Positions 53,199-61,788 of a DNA stretch of 64,000 nt are shown here, in pieces (the stretch's first letter is position 1; each line of letters opens with the position of its first letter). The DNA is from Propionibacteriaceae bacterium (GTDB lineage Bacteria > Actinomycetota > Actinomycetes > Propionibacteriales > Propionibacteriaceae). The stretch spans positions 22,990-86,989 of the forward strand of contig JAUNUF010000002.1 of the NCBI GenBank assembly GCA_030538315.1. The letters run 5' to 3'. The position numbers and the translations under genes were made by a program. The notes below the pieces were generated by a model that was given only the letters and a program-made list of their open reading frames with translations, made no database searches and was not told the origin of the DNA.

Positions 53199-54164
53199 AT
53201 GACTGCTGCCAAACGAGTCGTCGTCGCCGCCCCCCGTGGGTACTGCGCTGGCGTTGACCGTGCCGTGATAACCGTTGAGAAGGCCCTCGATCTGTACGGG
53301 GCTCCTGTGTACGTGCGCAAGGAGATCGTGCACAACCGCCACGTGGTGGAGGATCTCGAGGCTCGTGGCGCCATCTTCGTCGAAGAACTTGAGGAGGTGC
53401 CCACCGGTGCCACCGTGGTGTTCTCCGCGCACGGCGTGTCGCCTGCGGTGAAGGCAGAGGCCAACGAACGCGGGCTGAAGTCCATCGACGCCACTTGCCC
53501 GCTGGTCACCAAGGTGCACCACGAGGCCAAGCGGTTCGCGGCAGACGGCAAGACCATCCTCCTGATCGGCCACGAGGGCCACGAAGAGGTGGACGGCACG
53601 CGCGGCCACGCACCGGAGCAGACCATCCTCGTGCAGCATCCCGACGACGTGGCCGGGCTGGATCTGCCGGCTGATGCGGATGTCGCCTGGCTGTCGCAGA
53701 CCACGCTGTCGGTGGACGAGACCATGGAGACGGTGGGGCTGCTGCGCCAGAAGTTCCCGCTGTTGATGGACCCGCCGTCGGACGACATCTGTTACGCCAC
53801 CCAGAACCGCCAGCTCGCGGTGAAGCAGATCGCCGGCAACGGCTGCGACCTGATGATCGTGGTGGGCTCGGCCAACTCGTCGAACTCGGTTCGCCTCGTG
53901 GAGGTCGCCTTGGAGGCTGGCGCGAAGGCCGCCCACCGCGTCGACAACTACACGGAGATCAACCCTGAGTGGCTCGACGGCGTGGAGTCGGTGGGCGTCA
54001 CGTCCGGCGCCTCGGTGCCCGATGCGCTGGTGCAGGGCGTGCTGAAGTACCTCGAGGAGCAGGGTTACCCGGTCGCTGTCGAGGAGCGCCTGACGGAGGA
54101 GACGCTGCAGTTCGCGCTGCCGCCGGAGCTCCGCAAGGACCTCCGCCGCGCCGTCAAGCACTGA
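53199..54164 (+). CDS. ispH: 4-Hydroxy-3-methylbut-2-enyl diphosphate reductase
   Basis: Last enzyme of the MEP isoprenoid pathway; makes IPP and DMAPP using a 4Fe-4S cluster. 321 residues. The three cluster cysteines are in [28 protein letters not shown] and [11 protein letters not shown]; the catalytic His/Glu are in SAHGVSPAV and [14 protein letters not shown]. It supplies substrate for UppS, encoded 3 kb upstream. Confidence 0.97.
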   Translation: MTAAKRVVVAAPRGYCAGVDRAVITVEKALDLYGAPVYVRKEIVHNRHVVEDLEARGAIFVEELEEVPTGATVVFSAHGVSPAVKAEANERGLKSIDATCPLVTKVHHEAKRFAADGKTILLIGHEGHEEVDGTRGHAPEQTILVQHPDDVAGLDLPADADVAWLSQTTLSVDETMETVGLLRQKFPLLMDPPSDDICYATQNRQLAVKQIAGNGCDLMIVVGSANSSNSVRLVEVALEAGAKAAHRVDNYTEINPEWLDGVESVGVTSGASVPDALVQGVLKYLEEQGYPVAVEERLTEETLQFALPPELRKDLRRAVKH

Positions 54165-54166
54165 CG

Positions 54167-54223
54167 CTGGTTGAGCCGTCCGCATCCGAGCTTGCGAGGA
54201 TCGCGGGCGTGTCGAAACCCGGT
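54167..54223. repeat. Dispersed E-type repeat, full copy
   Basis: Three conserved blocks: GCTGGTTGAGCC at 54167-54178, CGAGCTTGCGAGG at 54188-54200 (itself nearly palindromic) and GTGTCGAAACCCGG at 54210-54223. The outer blocks form a rough inverted pair. The same three blocks recur at 63943-63995. It sits in the convergent gap between ispH and ilvA and may act as a terminator. Confidence 0.8.
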
Positions 54224-54243
54224 GAGATGACCGCCTGGGTGGT

Positions 54244-55509
54244 CTACACCAGGAATGTGAAGTACGGCGAATCGTAGGCGACCTCTTCGGTCTTCATGCC
54301 GCTCTCCTCGATCCGCTGGAGCAGGAAGCGGTAATCCCCAGGGTTGCCCAACTCGACGCCGACCAACGCCGGGCCCGTCTCCTTGTTGGTGCGCTTCACG
54401 TACTCGAAGTACGTGACGTCGTCATCTGGGCCGAGCACTGAATCCAGGAACATGCGCAGCGCGCCCGGCTGCTGCGGGAATTCCACCATGAAGTACCGCT
54501 TGCGGCCCTCGTGGATGAGCGAGCGCTCCACGACGTCGCCGTAGCGCGAGACGTCGTTGTTTCCGCCGCTGACAACCACCAGCACCCGCGACCCCGTGGG
54601 AATGTGCACCCGCTGGCCCGTCCCGCCGGTGGGCAGGGCCGCCGTCGCGAGCGCCCCGGCGGGCTCTGCGATGATGCCGTCGGTCTGGTACATGTCCAGC
54701 ATCTCGGTGCAGATCTGCCCCTCGGGCACGCGCGCCAACTCGATCCGGGCCTCGCGGATGGCCTGGAACGTGAAGTCGCCAACGCGGCGCACGGCTGCGC
54801 CGTCGACGAAGGTGTCGATGCTGTTGAGCGTGACGGGGCGGCCCGCGGAGACGGCTGCTGCGACGCACGGCGCGCCCTCCGGCTCCACGCCGATGATGCG
54901 CACCTTGGGGTGCATCGCCCGTAGCCAGGCGGCACATCCGGCCACCAGTCCGCCGCCGCCGATGGGCAGCACCACCACGTCCGGGACGAAGCCCAACTGG
55001 TCGAAGGCCTCCACCATGAGGGTGGCCTGGCCGGCCGCGGTGCGGGGGTCGTTGAAGGCTGGCACCAGCACCTTGCCCTCGTTGGCCAGGCGAATTGCCT
55101 CGTCCGAGGCCTCGTCGTAGGTGGCGCCGTGCAGCACAAGCTCGACGAACTGGCCGCCGATCTCCTGGATCCGGTCTCGCTTCTGGCGAGGGGTGGGGTG
55201 GGGGACCACGACGGTGGCGTGAATGCCCAGGGCGGCCGCGGAGAAGGCGACCCCCTGGCCGTGATTGCCAGCGGAGGCGCACACCACGCCGGCGGCCTTC
55301 TCCTCGTCGTTGAGCGTGCTCATCAGGTTGTAGGCGCCGCGCAGCTTGTAGGAGCGCACGGGCTGAAGATCCTCGCGCTTGAGCCAGATCTCCGAGCCCG
55401 TGGCGGCACTGAGCCGCTGATTCAATTGCACGGGGGTGCGCACGGCCACGCCGTCGAGGCGCTGGACCGCATCCGGGATGGCTTCGGCAAGGTCGGCGAG
55501 GGTACTCAC
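54244..55509 (-). CDS. ilvA: Threonine ammonia-lyase (biosynthetic-type, ACT-like C-terminus)
   Basis: PLP enzyme converting threonine to 2-oxobutanoate for isoleucine synthesis. 421 residues. PLP lysine in LKREDLQPVRSYKLRGAYNL, substrate loop SAGNHGQGVA, phosphate-binding VLPIGGGGLVAGCAAWL, and Ser/Cys loop near VVVSGGNNDVSRYGD. The C-terminal 85 residues form one ACT-like regulatory domain (PQQPGALRMFLDSVL), so isoleucine feedback is likely. GTG start. Confidence 0.95.
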   Translation of the reverse strand: MSTLADLAEAIPDAVQRLDGVAVRTPVQLNQRLSAATGSEIWLKREDLQPVRSYKLRGAYNLMSTLNDEEKAAGVVCASAGNHGQGVAFSAAALGIHATVVVPHPTPRQKRDRIQEIGGQFVELVLHGATYDEASDEAIRLANEGKVLVPAFNDPRTAAGQATLMVEAFDQLGFVPDVVVLPIGGGGLVAGCAAWLRAMHPKVRIIGVEPEGAPCVAAAVSAGRPVTLNSIDTFVDGAAVRRVGDFTFQAIREARIELARVPEGQICTEMLDMYQTDGIIAEPAGALATAALPTGGTGQRVHIPTGSRVLVVVSGGNNDVSRYGDVVERSLIHEGRKRYFMVEFPQQPGALRMFLDSVLGPDDDVTYFEYVKRTNKETGPALVGVELGNPGDYRFLLQRIEESGMKTEEVAYDSPYFTFLV

Positions 55510-55533
55510 CGGCCCATTGTGTCACCTGCATGG

Positions 55534-55539
55534 CAGGAT
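55534..55539 (+). promoter_or_regulatory. Leaderless-type -10 (CAGGAT)
   Basis: CAGGAT ends 6 bases before the first of two adjacent ATG codons (55546 and 55549); no ribosome-binding site. Confidence 0.45.
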
Positions 55540-55545
55540 GAGCCC

Positions 55546-57024
55546 ATGATGTCGTCGCCGCGCACACCCGCAGACGGGCCCCGCGACGACTCCCCATTCC
55601 GCCGGCCAGATTTTGAGGCCGCCCCGCAGTGGGAGCCCATGCCCACCCCAGAGGTGGATGCGGGGCTGCCCACGCCGTCGGGATATGTGCTGCAAGGGTC
55701 GCCGAGTGATGGCTCAGTGAGCGCCGGCGCAACTGGTGCCGATGAGGGGGTGGAGGAGGCCGAGGAGCCTGCGCGCAGGTGGCGCCCCGGGCTGCTCTTC
55801 GGGGTGGTGCTGGGAATCCTCGTGGTGGCCGGGTTGGTGTGGGCCATCTTCTTCCGCGAGCAGGCTCCCGGCCCGGAGCCAGCCCCCACGGCGCCCATCC
55901 CGAGCACATGGCTGGCCCCGCCGTCGTGGGATCCAGCCGACATGACCCCGCCCGGCAATGCGCAGCTCACCACGCCGCCCGTCCCGGCGCTCGTTGGATG
56001 GGTGGATCCTCAGCGCGGGATCAGCATGAATGGCGGCGGAGCAAATGTGCAGCGGCTCGACGCGAACACGGCCGTGATCCTCACCAGCGGCCATCTGCAG
56101 CACGTCAACCTTGCCGACGGCGTGGTCAACTGGACGGTGGAGGCTGAGGGGCGGCCGGTGGTCTCGGCCGAATCGGGCGCGGTGTTGGAGGTGGCGCCTG
56201 ACGGGTCGACGATCAGCCGCGTGGTGCTCACGGGTGACGAATTGTCCCGCGGCAAGCTCCGCGGCAATCCTGCGCTGTGCGGAGATCTGGTCCTGGACGT
56301 GGCGTCCGACCGGATCGATGCGTACGACCCGACTGACCTCACGCAGCGCCTCTGGGGGATCGACGTGTCGTTCCCCGAGATTCAGGGCGGTTCCCTGGAC
56401 TGCTGGGCTGATGGGCGCGAGCTGCTCATCGGCGAGCGGCCCAACTACTTCGCCTCGGTCATCCCCGGCACTCGGGAGGCCCGCTCCGTGTTTGGGGTGG
56501 ATGCTCTCGACGTGCGGGCGGAGGTCGCCGAGGAGGGAACCACGATGATTGGGCCGTTCGGCCGCACCTCGCGTCCGGGGGTGCATGTGTCGTCGTTGGC
56601 GTCAGCGCAGGGGGTGGCGGTGACGACTGAGACCAAGGCTGACGGGACGCCGGTCATGAGCGGATACAGCGTGGACAGCGGCGAGCAGTTGTGGTCTGCG
56701 TTCGGCGTGGTGATCACCCAGGTCCTCACGGTGGGGGAGGCGGTTGTGGGTGTCACGCCTCAGGACGTCGTGATGGTGTCGCTGGACACGGGCGGCGTGC
56801 AGGCGTTGATCTCACGCGATGAACGCGAGGTCGCGCCCGATGCGCACGGCAACGTGTGTGCCTACACGGGGGCGAGCTACGGCCAACCCCTTCTCAAGCA
56901 GCTCACGTGCGTGCGGCCCGCCGATGAGGCTGGTCGCAGCTTGACGCTGGAAGGCGACTGGCTCGAGGTGACCGACGGCGTGTGGTTGCTGCACCGCGAC
57001 GGCGAATTGGATGTGTTCCAGTAG
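55546..57024 (+). CDS. Membrane-anchored beta-propeller (PQQ-like) protein
   Basis: 492 residues. Pro/Asp-rich cytoplasmic N-terminus (1-80), one membrane helix (about 85-105, LLFGVVLGILVVAGLVWAIF), a Pro-rich linker and an extracytoplasmic domain of repeated four-strand units (DANTAVILTSGHLQHVNLAD, VVSAESGAVLEVAPDGSTIS, IDAYDPTDLTQRLWGIDV) typical of PQQ-like quinoprotein propellers. Two cysteine pairs could form disulfides. No enzymatic motif. Function unknown. Confidence 0.75.
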   Translation: MMSSPRTPADGPRDDSPFRRPDFEAAPQWEPMPTPEVDAGLPTPSGYVLQGSPSDGSVSAGATGADEGVEEAEEPARRWRPGLLFGVVLGILVVAGLVWAIFFREQAPGPEPAPTAPIPSTWLAPPSWDPADMTPPGNAQLTTPPVPALVGWVDPQRGISMNGGGANVQRLDANTAVILTSGHLQHVNLADGVVNWTVEAEGRPVVSAESGAVLEVAPDGSTISRVVLTGDELSRGKLRGNPALCGDLVLDVASDRIDAYDPTDLTQRLWGIDVSFPEIQGGSLDCWADGRELLIGERPNYFASVIPGTREARSVFGVDALDVRAEVAEEGTTMIGPFGRTSRPGVHVSSLASAQGVAVTTETKADGTPVMSGYSVDSGEQLWSAFGVVITQVLTVGEAVVGVTPQDVVMVSLDTGGVQALISRDEREVAPDAHGNVCAYTGASYGQPLLKQLTCVRPADEAGRSLTLEGDWLEVTDGVWLLHRDGELDVFQ

Positions 57025-57077
57025 CCCCGCGGAGTGGGAATCCGAAATTGTCTGAGGCCCCTGATTAGCTGGGAGAC

Positions 57078-58598
57078 ATGGAACTCCTTCCCGTTCTCCT
57101 GGCCCTTCTGGCACTGGCTCTCGGCGCCGTGCTCGGCTACCTGTTTGGCCGGCGCGGCACGGATACGGCTGCTGAGTCAGACGCCGCTGCCCGTGATCTG
57201 GAGCGCCGCCAGCTGATGCAGGCGCGCGACGATTCGGCGCAGGCCCGCGCAGATGCCAGCCGTGCCCGGGAAGAGGCGGCGTTGGCCAAGGCGGAGATCG
57301 CGCAGGTGCTGGCAGACAAGGCTGAGCTGCGCGCCGTCGCGGCTGATGCGCAGCGCATGGTCGCGGAGGCGCAGGGGGAGACGGCGAAGGTGCAGGCCCT
57401 GGTTGCGGCCACGGCGGCGGAGCGTGATGCGGCCGTGCAGAAGGCGGCGGAGCAGGCGGTGGATCGCGAGGTGCTGCTGGATCGCTTCAAGGTGCTGAGC
57501 GCAGAATCGCTGGAGAAGCAGGGCAAGGCCGCGGATGTCGTCGCGGATCAGCGCATGAAGGCCACGGAGCAGTTGGTGGCGCCGCTGGCGGAGGGGCTGC
57601 GCCAGATGCAGGAGAAGCTGCAGCTGGTGGAGAAGGACAGGGTGCGCATGGCCGCTGAGCTCTCTGAGCAGGTCAACACCGTGCGTCAGTCTGGGGAGGC
57701 CATCCGCCGCGAGACGCTCAGCCTCAGCAACGCGCTGCGCACGCCTCAGGTACGCGGTGCCTGGGGGGAGAGTAGCCTCAAGCGCATCGTCGAGATCTCT
57801 GGGCTCACGGAGCGCTGCGATTTCGACACGCAGCAGACGTACTCCTCGGATGACGGGCTGTTCCGCCCAGATCTCCGCATCAACCTGCCCGCTGGCAAGG
57901 TCATCTTCGTGGACGCCAAGGTGCCGCTGGCGGCGGTGCTGGAGGCGTACAACACCGAAGATGAGGCGCTGCAGAAGGCGCACTTCGCGACGTTCGCCAA
58001 GCATGTCCGCACCCACATCGATCAGCTTGCGGGCAAGAACTACTGGCAGCTGGATCTCGGCTCCCCAGAGTTCGTGGTGCTGTACCTGCCTTCGGATGAG
58101 TTCTACCGCCTGGCCATGGAGCACCTGCCGGATCTGCACGAGTACGCCACGCGGAAGCACGTCGTCTTGGCCTCGCCGGGCCTGCTGATCCCGCAGCTCC
58201 AGATTGTCGCCAACGGCTGGAAGCAGGTGGCGCTGGCAGAGACGGCGGGCCAGATCTCCAAGTTGGGTCGCGAGCTCTACGAGCGGCTGGCCACGCTGGG
58301 GCAGCACTTCGACAAGCTGGGTCGCTCGCTGGGCAGTGCGGTCACCAACTACAACAGGGCCGTCGGTGCGCTCGAGAGCCGGGTCATGGTTTCCGCTCGT
58401 CGCTTCCGTGATCTCGAGGTCACCTCGGATGACCTGGCGGAGCTCAGCGGTGTGGAAGACACGCCGCGTCAGGTGACGGTCACGGAGATGCTGGATTACT
58501 CGGAGCTCCGGGAGCAGGAAAACAGCCTGTTCAGTGCTGAGCCCTCCCTGCTGGACCCGCCCGTTCGCCAACTGCCCCGCCGCACCGACGCCGGGTAG
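57078..58598 (+). CDS. rmuC: DNA recombination protein RmuC homologue
   Basis: 506 residues. N-terminal membrane segment (about 3-22), a long Ala/Glu/Gln-rich coiled coil (about 35-210) and the RmuC nuclease-like domain (about 215-420) with LRTPQVRGAWGESSLKRIVE, INLPAGKVIFVDAKVPLAAV and EFVVLYLPSDEFYRLAMEH. RmuC limits DNA inversions and rearrangements in E. coli. GGGAG ribosome-binding site, and TTAGCT 7 bases upstream of the ATG is an alternative leaderless signal. Confidence 0.94.
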   Translation: MELLPVLLALLALALGAVLGYLFGRRGTDTAAESDAAARDLERRQLMQARDDSAQARADASRAREEAALAKAEIAQVLADKAELRAVAADAQRMVAEAQGETAKVQALVAATAAERDAAVQKAAEQAVDREVLLDRFKVLSAESLEKQGKAADVVADQRMKATEQLVAPLAEGLRQMQEKLQLVEKDRVRMAAELSEQVNTVRQSGEAIRRETLSLSNALRTPQVRGAWGESSLKRIVEISGLTERCDFDTQQTYSSDDGLFRPDLRINLPAGKVIFVDAKVPLAAVLEAYNTEDEALQKAHFATFAKHVRTHIDQLAGKNYWQLDLGSPEFVVLYLPSDEFYRLAMEHLPDLHEYATRKHVVLASPGLLIPQLQIVANGWKQVALAETAGQISKLGRELYERLATLGQHFDKLGRSLGSAVTNYNRAVGALESRVMVSARRFRDLEVTSDDLAELSGVEDTPRQVTVTEMLDYSELREQENSLFSAEPSLLDPPVRQLPRRTDAG

Positions 58599-58599
58599 C

Positions 58600-58651
58600 G
58601 GTTCCTGAGCCTGCCCCGCGAGCTTGCGAGCCAGGCAGGTCGAAGGACACC
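58600..58651. repeat. Dispersed E-type repeat, degenerate copy
   Basis: GGTTCCTGAGCC (58600-58611), CGAGCTTGCGAG (58619-58630) and GGTCGAAGGACACC starting at 58638. Order and spacing match the full element at 54167-54223, but the outer blocks have changed by insertions. Confidence 0.65.
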
Positions 58652-58676
58652 AGACGACCCGACTAAGTTAGACATC

Positions 58677-59939
58677 ATGCTCACCACCGCCTCAGACCAC
58701 ATTGCAGATCTCGCGGAGTTCGTCACCGCCTCTCCCACGAGCTACCACGCGGCCGCCACCGTCGCGGAGCGGCTGCGGGAGGCAGGCTTCGAGGAGCTGG
58801 ATCCGCGCCGTCCGTTTGACGGCGTTGCGGGCAAGCGGTTCGTGCACCGCGACGGCGCGGTGGTCGCCTGGGTTGCCCCGGAAGAGTTGGCTGAGGATGC
58901 GGAGTTCCGCATCGTCGGTACCCACACGGATTCGCCGTCGTTCAAGGTGAAGCCCAGCAGCAGCATTCGCTCCGCCGGCTGGTCCCAGGTGGGCGTGGAG
59001 ATCTACGGCGGCCCGCTGCTCAACTCGTGGCTCGACAGGGATCTGGGTATCGCCGGCCGTTTGGTCACTATGGACGGTGAAGTCCATCTCGTGAAGAGCG
59101 GTCCCATCGCCCGCATCCCGCAGTTGGCGATCCACCTCGACCGTGGTGTCACCGAGGCCCTGAAGCTGGACAAGCAGCAGCACATGCAGCCCATCGTGGC
59201 GGTGGATCTGCAGCGGCCCATCGTCGAGTATCTGGCCGAACTTGTTGGCGTTGATGCCGCGACGGTCGCGTATCACGACCTCTACCTGTTTGATACCCAG
59301 CGCCCTGCTGTCATCGGTGCCCAGGAGGAGTTCTTCGCGTCCGCGCGCCTCGACAACCTCTCCTCGACGCACGCCGGCCTCACCGCGCTGGAATCGCTGG
59401 GGGAGGGGCGGCACGTCAACCTCCTCGTTGCCTTCGACCACGAGGAAGTCGGCTCCGCCACCGCCACCGGCGCAGGCGGCCCCATCCTGCAGGATGTGCT
59501 GGAGCGGATCGCGGCTGGCTACGGGCTGAAACTCGACGCCACGCGCGCCATGTTCGCCCGCTCCAGCTGCATCTCAGCGGATTCCGGGCACCTGGTGCAC
59601 CCCAACTACGTGGGCCACCACGATCCCCAGAACAGGCCGGTCCCCAACGCTGGTCCGCTGCTGAAGATCAACGCCAACCAGCGCTACGCCACCGACGGCG
59701 TGGGCGCGGCCATCTGGCTGGATGCGTGCCGTCGGGCGGAGGTGCCCACGCAGGCGTTCGTCTCGAACAACGCCATGCCGTGCGGCTCGACCATCGGACC
59801 CATCACCGCCACGCGGCTGGGCATCACCACTGTCGACGTGGGCATCGGGCTGCTCAGCATGCATTCGGCTCGCGAGATGTGCGGCGTCAAGGACGCCTGG
59901 TACCTGGCCCGCGCGCTGGAGGCCTACTTCACTGGCTAA
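58677..59939 (+). CDS. M18 family aminopeptidase
   Basis: 420 residues. Dinuclear zinc aminopeptidase: His in FRIVGTHTDSPSFKVKP, bridging Asp region SARLDNLSSTHAGLTALESL, Glu pair in LLVAFDHEEVGSATATGAGG and C-terminal His in DVGIGLLSMHSAREM. Releases N-terminal acidic or neutral residues in the known relatives. TAAGTT (58664-58669) ends 7 bases before the ATG. Convergent with the siderophore ATPase gene, stops overlapping by 4 bases. Confidence 0.95.
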   Translation: MLTTASDHIADLAEFVTASPTSYHAAATVAERLREAGFEELDPRRPFDGVAGKRFVHRDGAVVAWVAPEELAEDAEFRIVGTHTDSPSFKVKPSSSIRSAGWSQVGVEIYGGPLLNSWLDRDLGIAGRLVTMDGEVHLVKSGPIARIPQLAIHLDRGVTEALKLDKQQHMQPIVAVDLQRPIVEYLAELVGVDAATVAYHDLYLFDTQRPAVIGAQEEFFASARLDNLSSTHAGLTALESLGEGRHVNLLVAFDHEEVGSATATGAGGPILQDVLERIAAGYGLKLDATRAMFARSSCISADSGHLVHPNYVGHHDPQNRPVPNAGPLLKINANQRYATDGVGAAIWLDACRRAEVPTQAFVSNNAMPCGSTIGPITATRLGITTVDVGIGLLSMHSAREMCGVKDAWYLARALEAYFTG

Positions 59940-60796
59940 CCGGCGTGGAGCGTCAGCGGGGTCTTGCTGCCCAACTGACGCGACAAGCAGCAACCCTCCA
60001 TGCCGGAGGTGGATTGGCAGTGCTTGCAGGTGGGCACCGGCAGGTAGAAGTGCGCGATGGGGCGGCCGCGGAACTCGGTGACCTCAATGTCCAGATCGAA
60101 GACCTCACGCAGCAGGCCGGGCTGCACGATCTCTTGGGGCGTGCCGACGGCATGGATGCGGCCGTGCTTCATGGCCACGATCTGATCAGCCCAGCAACTG
60201 GCGTAGTTGATGTCGTGCACCACGATCACCACGGTCTTGCCGAGCTCATCCGCTGCGCGGCGCAGCGTCTGCAGCATTCCGTGGGCGTGTGACACGTCCA
60301 AGTTGTTGAGGGGCTCGTCGAGCAGCACGTACTCCGTGTCCTGAGCCAGCACCATGGCGACGAAGGCGCGCTGGCGCTGGCCGCCGCTCATCTCGTCGAG
60401 GAACCGGTCGCGCAGATCGTCCAGACCCATCCAGCGGATGGCGCGGTCAATGGCCTCGCGGTCCTCCTTCGTGTGGCGGCCACCGCTGTGGGGGTACCGG
60501 CCGAAGCCCACCAGATCCGCCACGGTGAGGCGGGCCTGCACGTCGTTGTTCTGGCGCAGGATTGCAAGGCGCTTGGCGAGCTCGCGGGAATCCGCCTTCG
60601 CCACGTCGAGGTTGCCGACGGTGATCTCACCCGTGTCAGCACCCAGCAGGCGAGCGACCATGGACAGCAGCGTGGACTTGCCAGCACCGTTGGCGCCGAC
60701 GATGGCCGTCAGGCCGCCGGTGGGCAGCGACACGGTGACGTCGTCGACGACGACCGCCTTGCCGTAGCGCTTGGTAACGTCCTTGACCTCGATCAT
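59936..60796 (-). CDS. Iron-siderophore ABC importer ATPase (FecE/FepC type) with Cys-rich tail
   Basis: 286 residues. Walker A IVGANGAGKSTLLSMV, signature MSGGQRQRAFVAMVLAQD, Walker B YVLLDEPLNNLDVSHA, switch His in VIVVHDINYASCWA. After the ATPase fold ends near 250 the protein has an unusual tail with CKHC and CC (four cysteines within about 20 residues), absent from ordinary FepC proteins. Last gene of the iron-siderophore operon; its start overlaps the previous gene. Confidence 0.93.
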   Translation of the reverse strand: MIEVKDVTKRYGKAVVVDDVTVSLPTGGLTAIVGANGAGKSTLLSMVARLLGADTGEITVGNLDVAKADSRELAKRLAILRQNNDVQARLTVADLVGFGRYPHSGGRHTKEDREAIDRAIRWMGLDDLRDRFLDEMSGGQRQRAFVAMVLAQDTEYVLLDEPLNNLDVSHAHGMLQTLRRAADELGKTVVIVVHDINYASCWADQIVAMKHGRIHAVGTPQEIVQPGLLREVFDLDIEVTEFRGRPIAHFYLPVPTCKHCQSTSGMEGCCLSRQLGSKTPLTLHAG

Positions 60797-61788
60797 GAGC
60801 GGGAAGCCTTCCTGATGACGAGCCAGATGAACGCGATGCCACCTGCGAATTCGATGATGACGGAGAGAACGGTGCCCAGGCCGAAGACCTGCTCCAGGAT
60901 GGCCTGGCCGGCGACGATGACGCCGAGGCCCAGCAGCCCGGCCATGGGCATGGTGTAGGCGTGCTTGCCGGTGCCGGCGATCTGGTAGGCGACGGCGGCC
61001 ACGATGAGGCCGAGAAATGTGATGGGCCCCACCAACGCCGTCGACACGGACACCAGCAGTGTCGCCACGAGCAGCACCCGTCGCACCGTGCTCTGGTACG
61101 GCACGCCCAACGAGACGGCGGCCTCGCGGCCGAGCGTCAGCACGTCGAGCGCGTTGCGCTGGGTCCAGAGCCAGACGCTGCAGCCCGCGACGACCACCGC
61201 GCCCACCCCGATGAGCTCCGGGTTGACGGCGTTGAAGGAGGCGAACAGGTTGCCCTGCAGCACCAGGTAACTGGTGGGATCCAGGATGCGGCTGATGAGT
61301 GAGGAGAACGAGCGCAGGATGGCGCCCATCACCAGGCCGGCCAGCACCACGAGATAGACCGAGCGGCCCTTGCGGCCGAACAGCAGGCCGGTCAGGCCCA
61401 TGGTGGCCACCAGCATGACCGCCACGACGATGCCGAACATGGCGTAGGGGCCGATGGTGGAGATGAAGCTGACGCCCAGCAGGAAGATCAGGCCGGTCTG
61501 GAGGAACGCGTAGAGGGCATCGAGGCCAAGGATCGACGGCGTGAGCAGCCGGTTGTTGGTCACGGTCTGGAACGCCACGGTCGCCAAGCCCGTTGCCCAG
61601 CCCACCAGCACCATGGCGGCGAGCTTGCGGCCGCGGAACGGGATGATGAACTCCAGGTTGGCGGCGGCGTTGAGGGTGAGGAACGCGACGGCGGCCAGCG
61701 CGCAGAAACCCAACGCGATCCAGAGGCGCGTGCCGGGGGCGAGCGCGCGTCGGGTCTTGGTCTCGGGGTGGAAGGCGATGGCGGTCAT
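60793..61788 (-). CDS. Iron-siderophore ABC importer permease (FecCD), second subunit
   Basis: 331 residues, about nine to ten helices, FecCD family. Landmarks FRGRKLAAMVLVGWATGLAT and the ATPase-coupling loop AVSLGVPYQSTVRR, then VGPITFLGLIVAAVAYQIAG. ATG 61788 overlaps the preceding permease by 4 bases; the long frame continuing upstream is a shadow inside that gene. Heterodimer partner of the 61785-62813 product. Confidence 0.94.
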   Translation of the reverse strand: MTAIAFHPETKTRRALAPGTRLWIALGFCALAAVAFLTLNAAANLEFIIPFRGRKLAAMVLVGWATGLATVAFQTVTNNRLLTPSILGLDALYAFLQTGLIFLLGVSFISTIGPYAMFGIVVAVMLVATMGLTGLLFGRKGRSVYLVVLAGLVMGAILRSFSSLISRILDPTSYLVLQGNLFASFNAVNPELIGVGAVVVAGCSVWLWTQRNALDVLTLGREAAVSLGVPYQSTVRRVLLVATLLVSVSTALVGPITFLGLIVAAVAYQIAGTGKHAYTMPMAGLLGLGVIVAGQAILEQVFGLGTVLSVIIEFAGGIAFIWLVIRKASRS

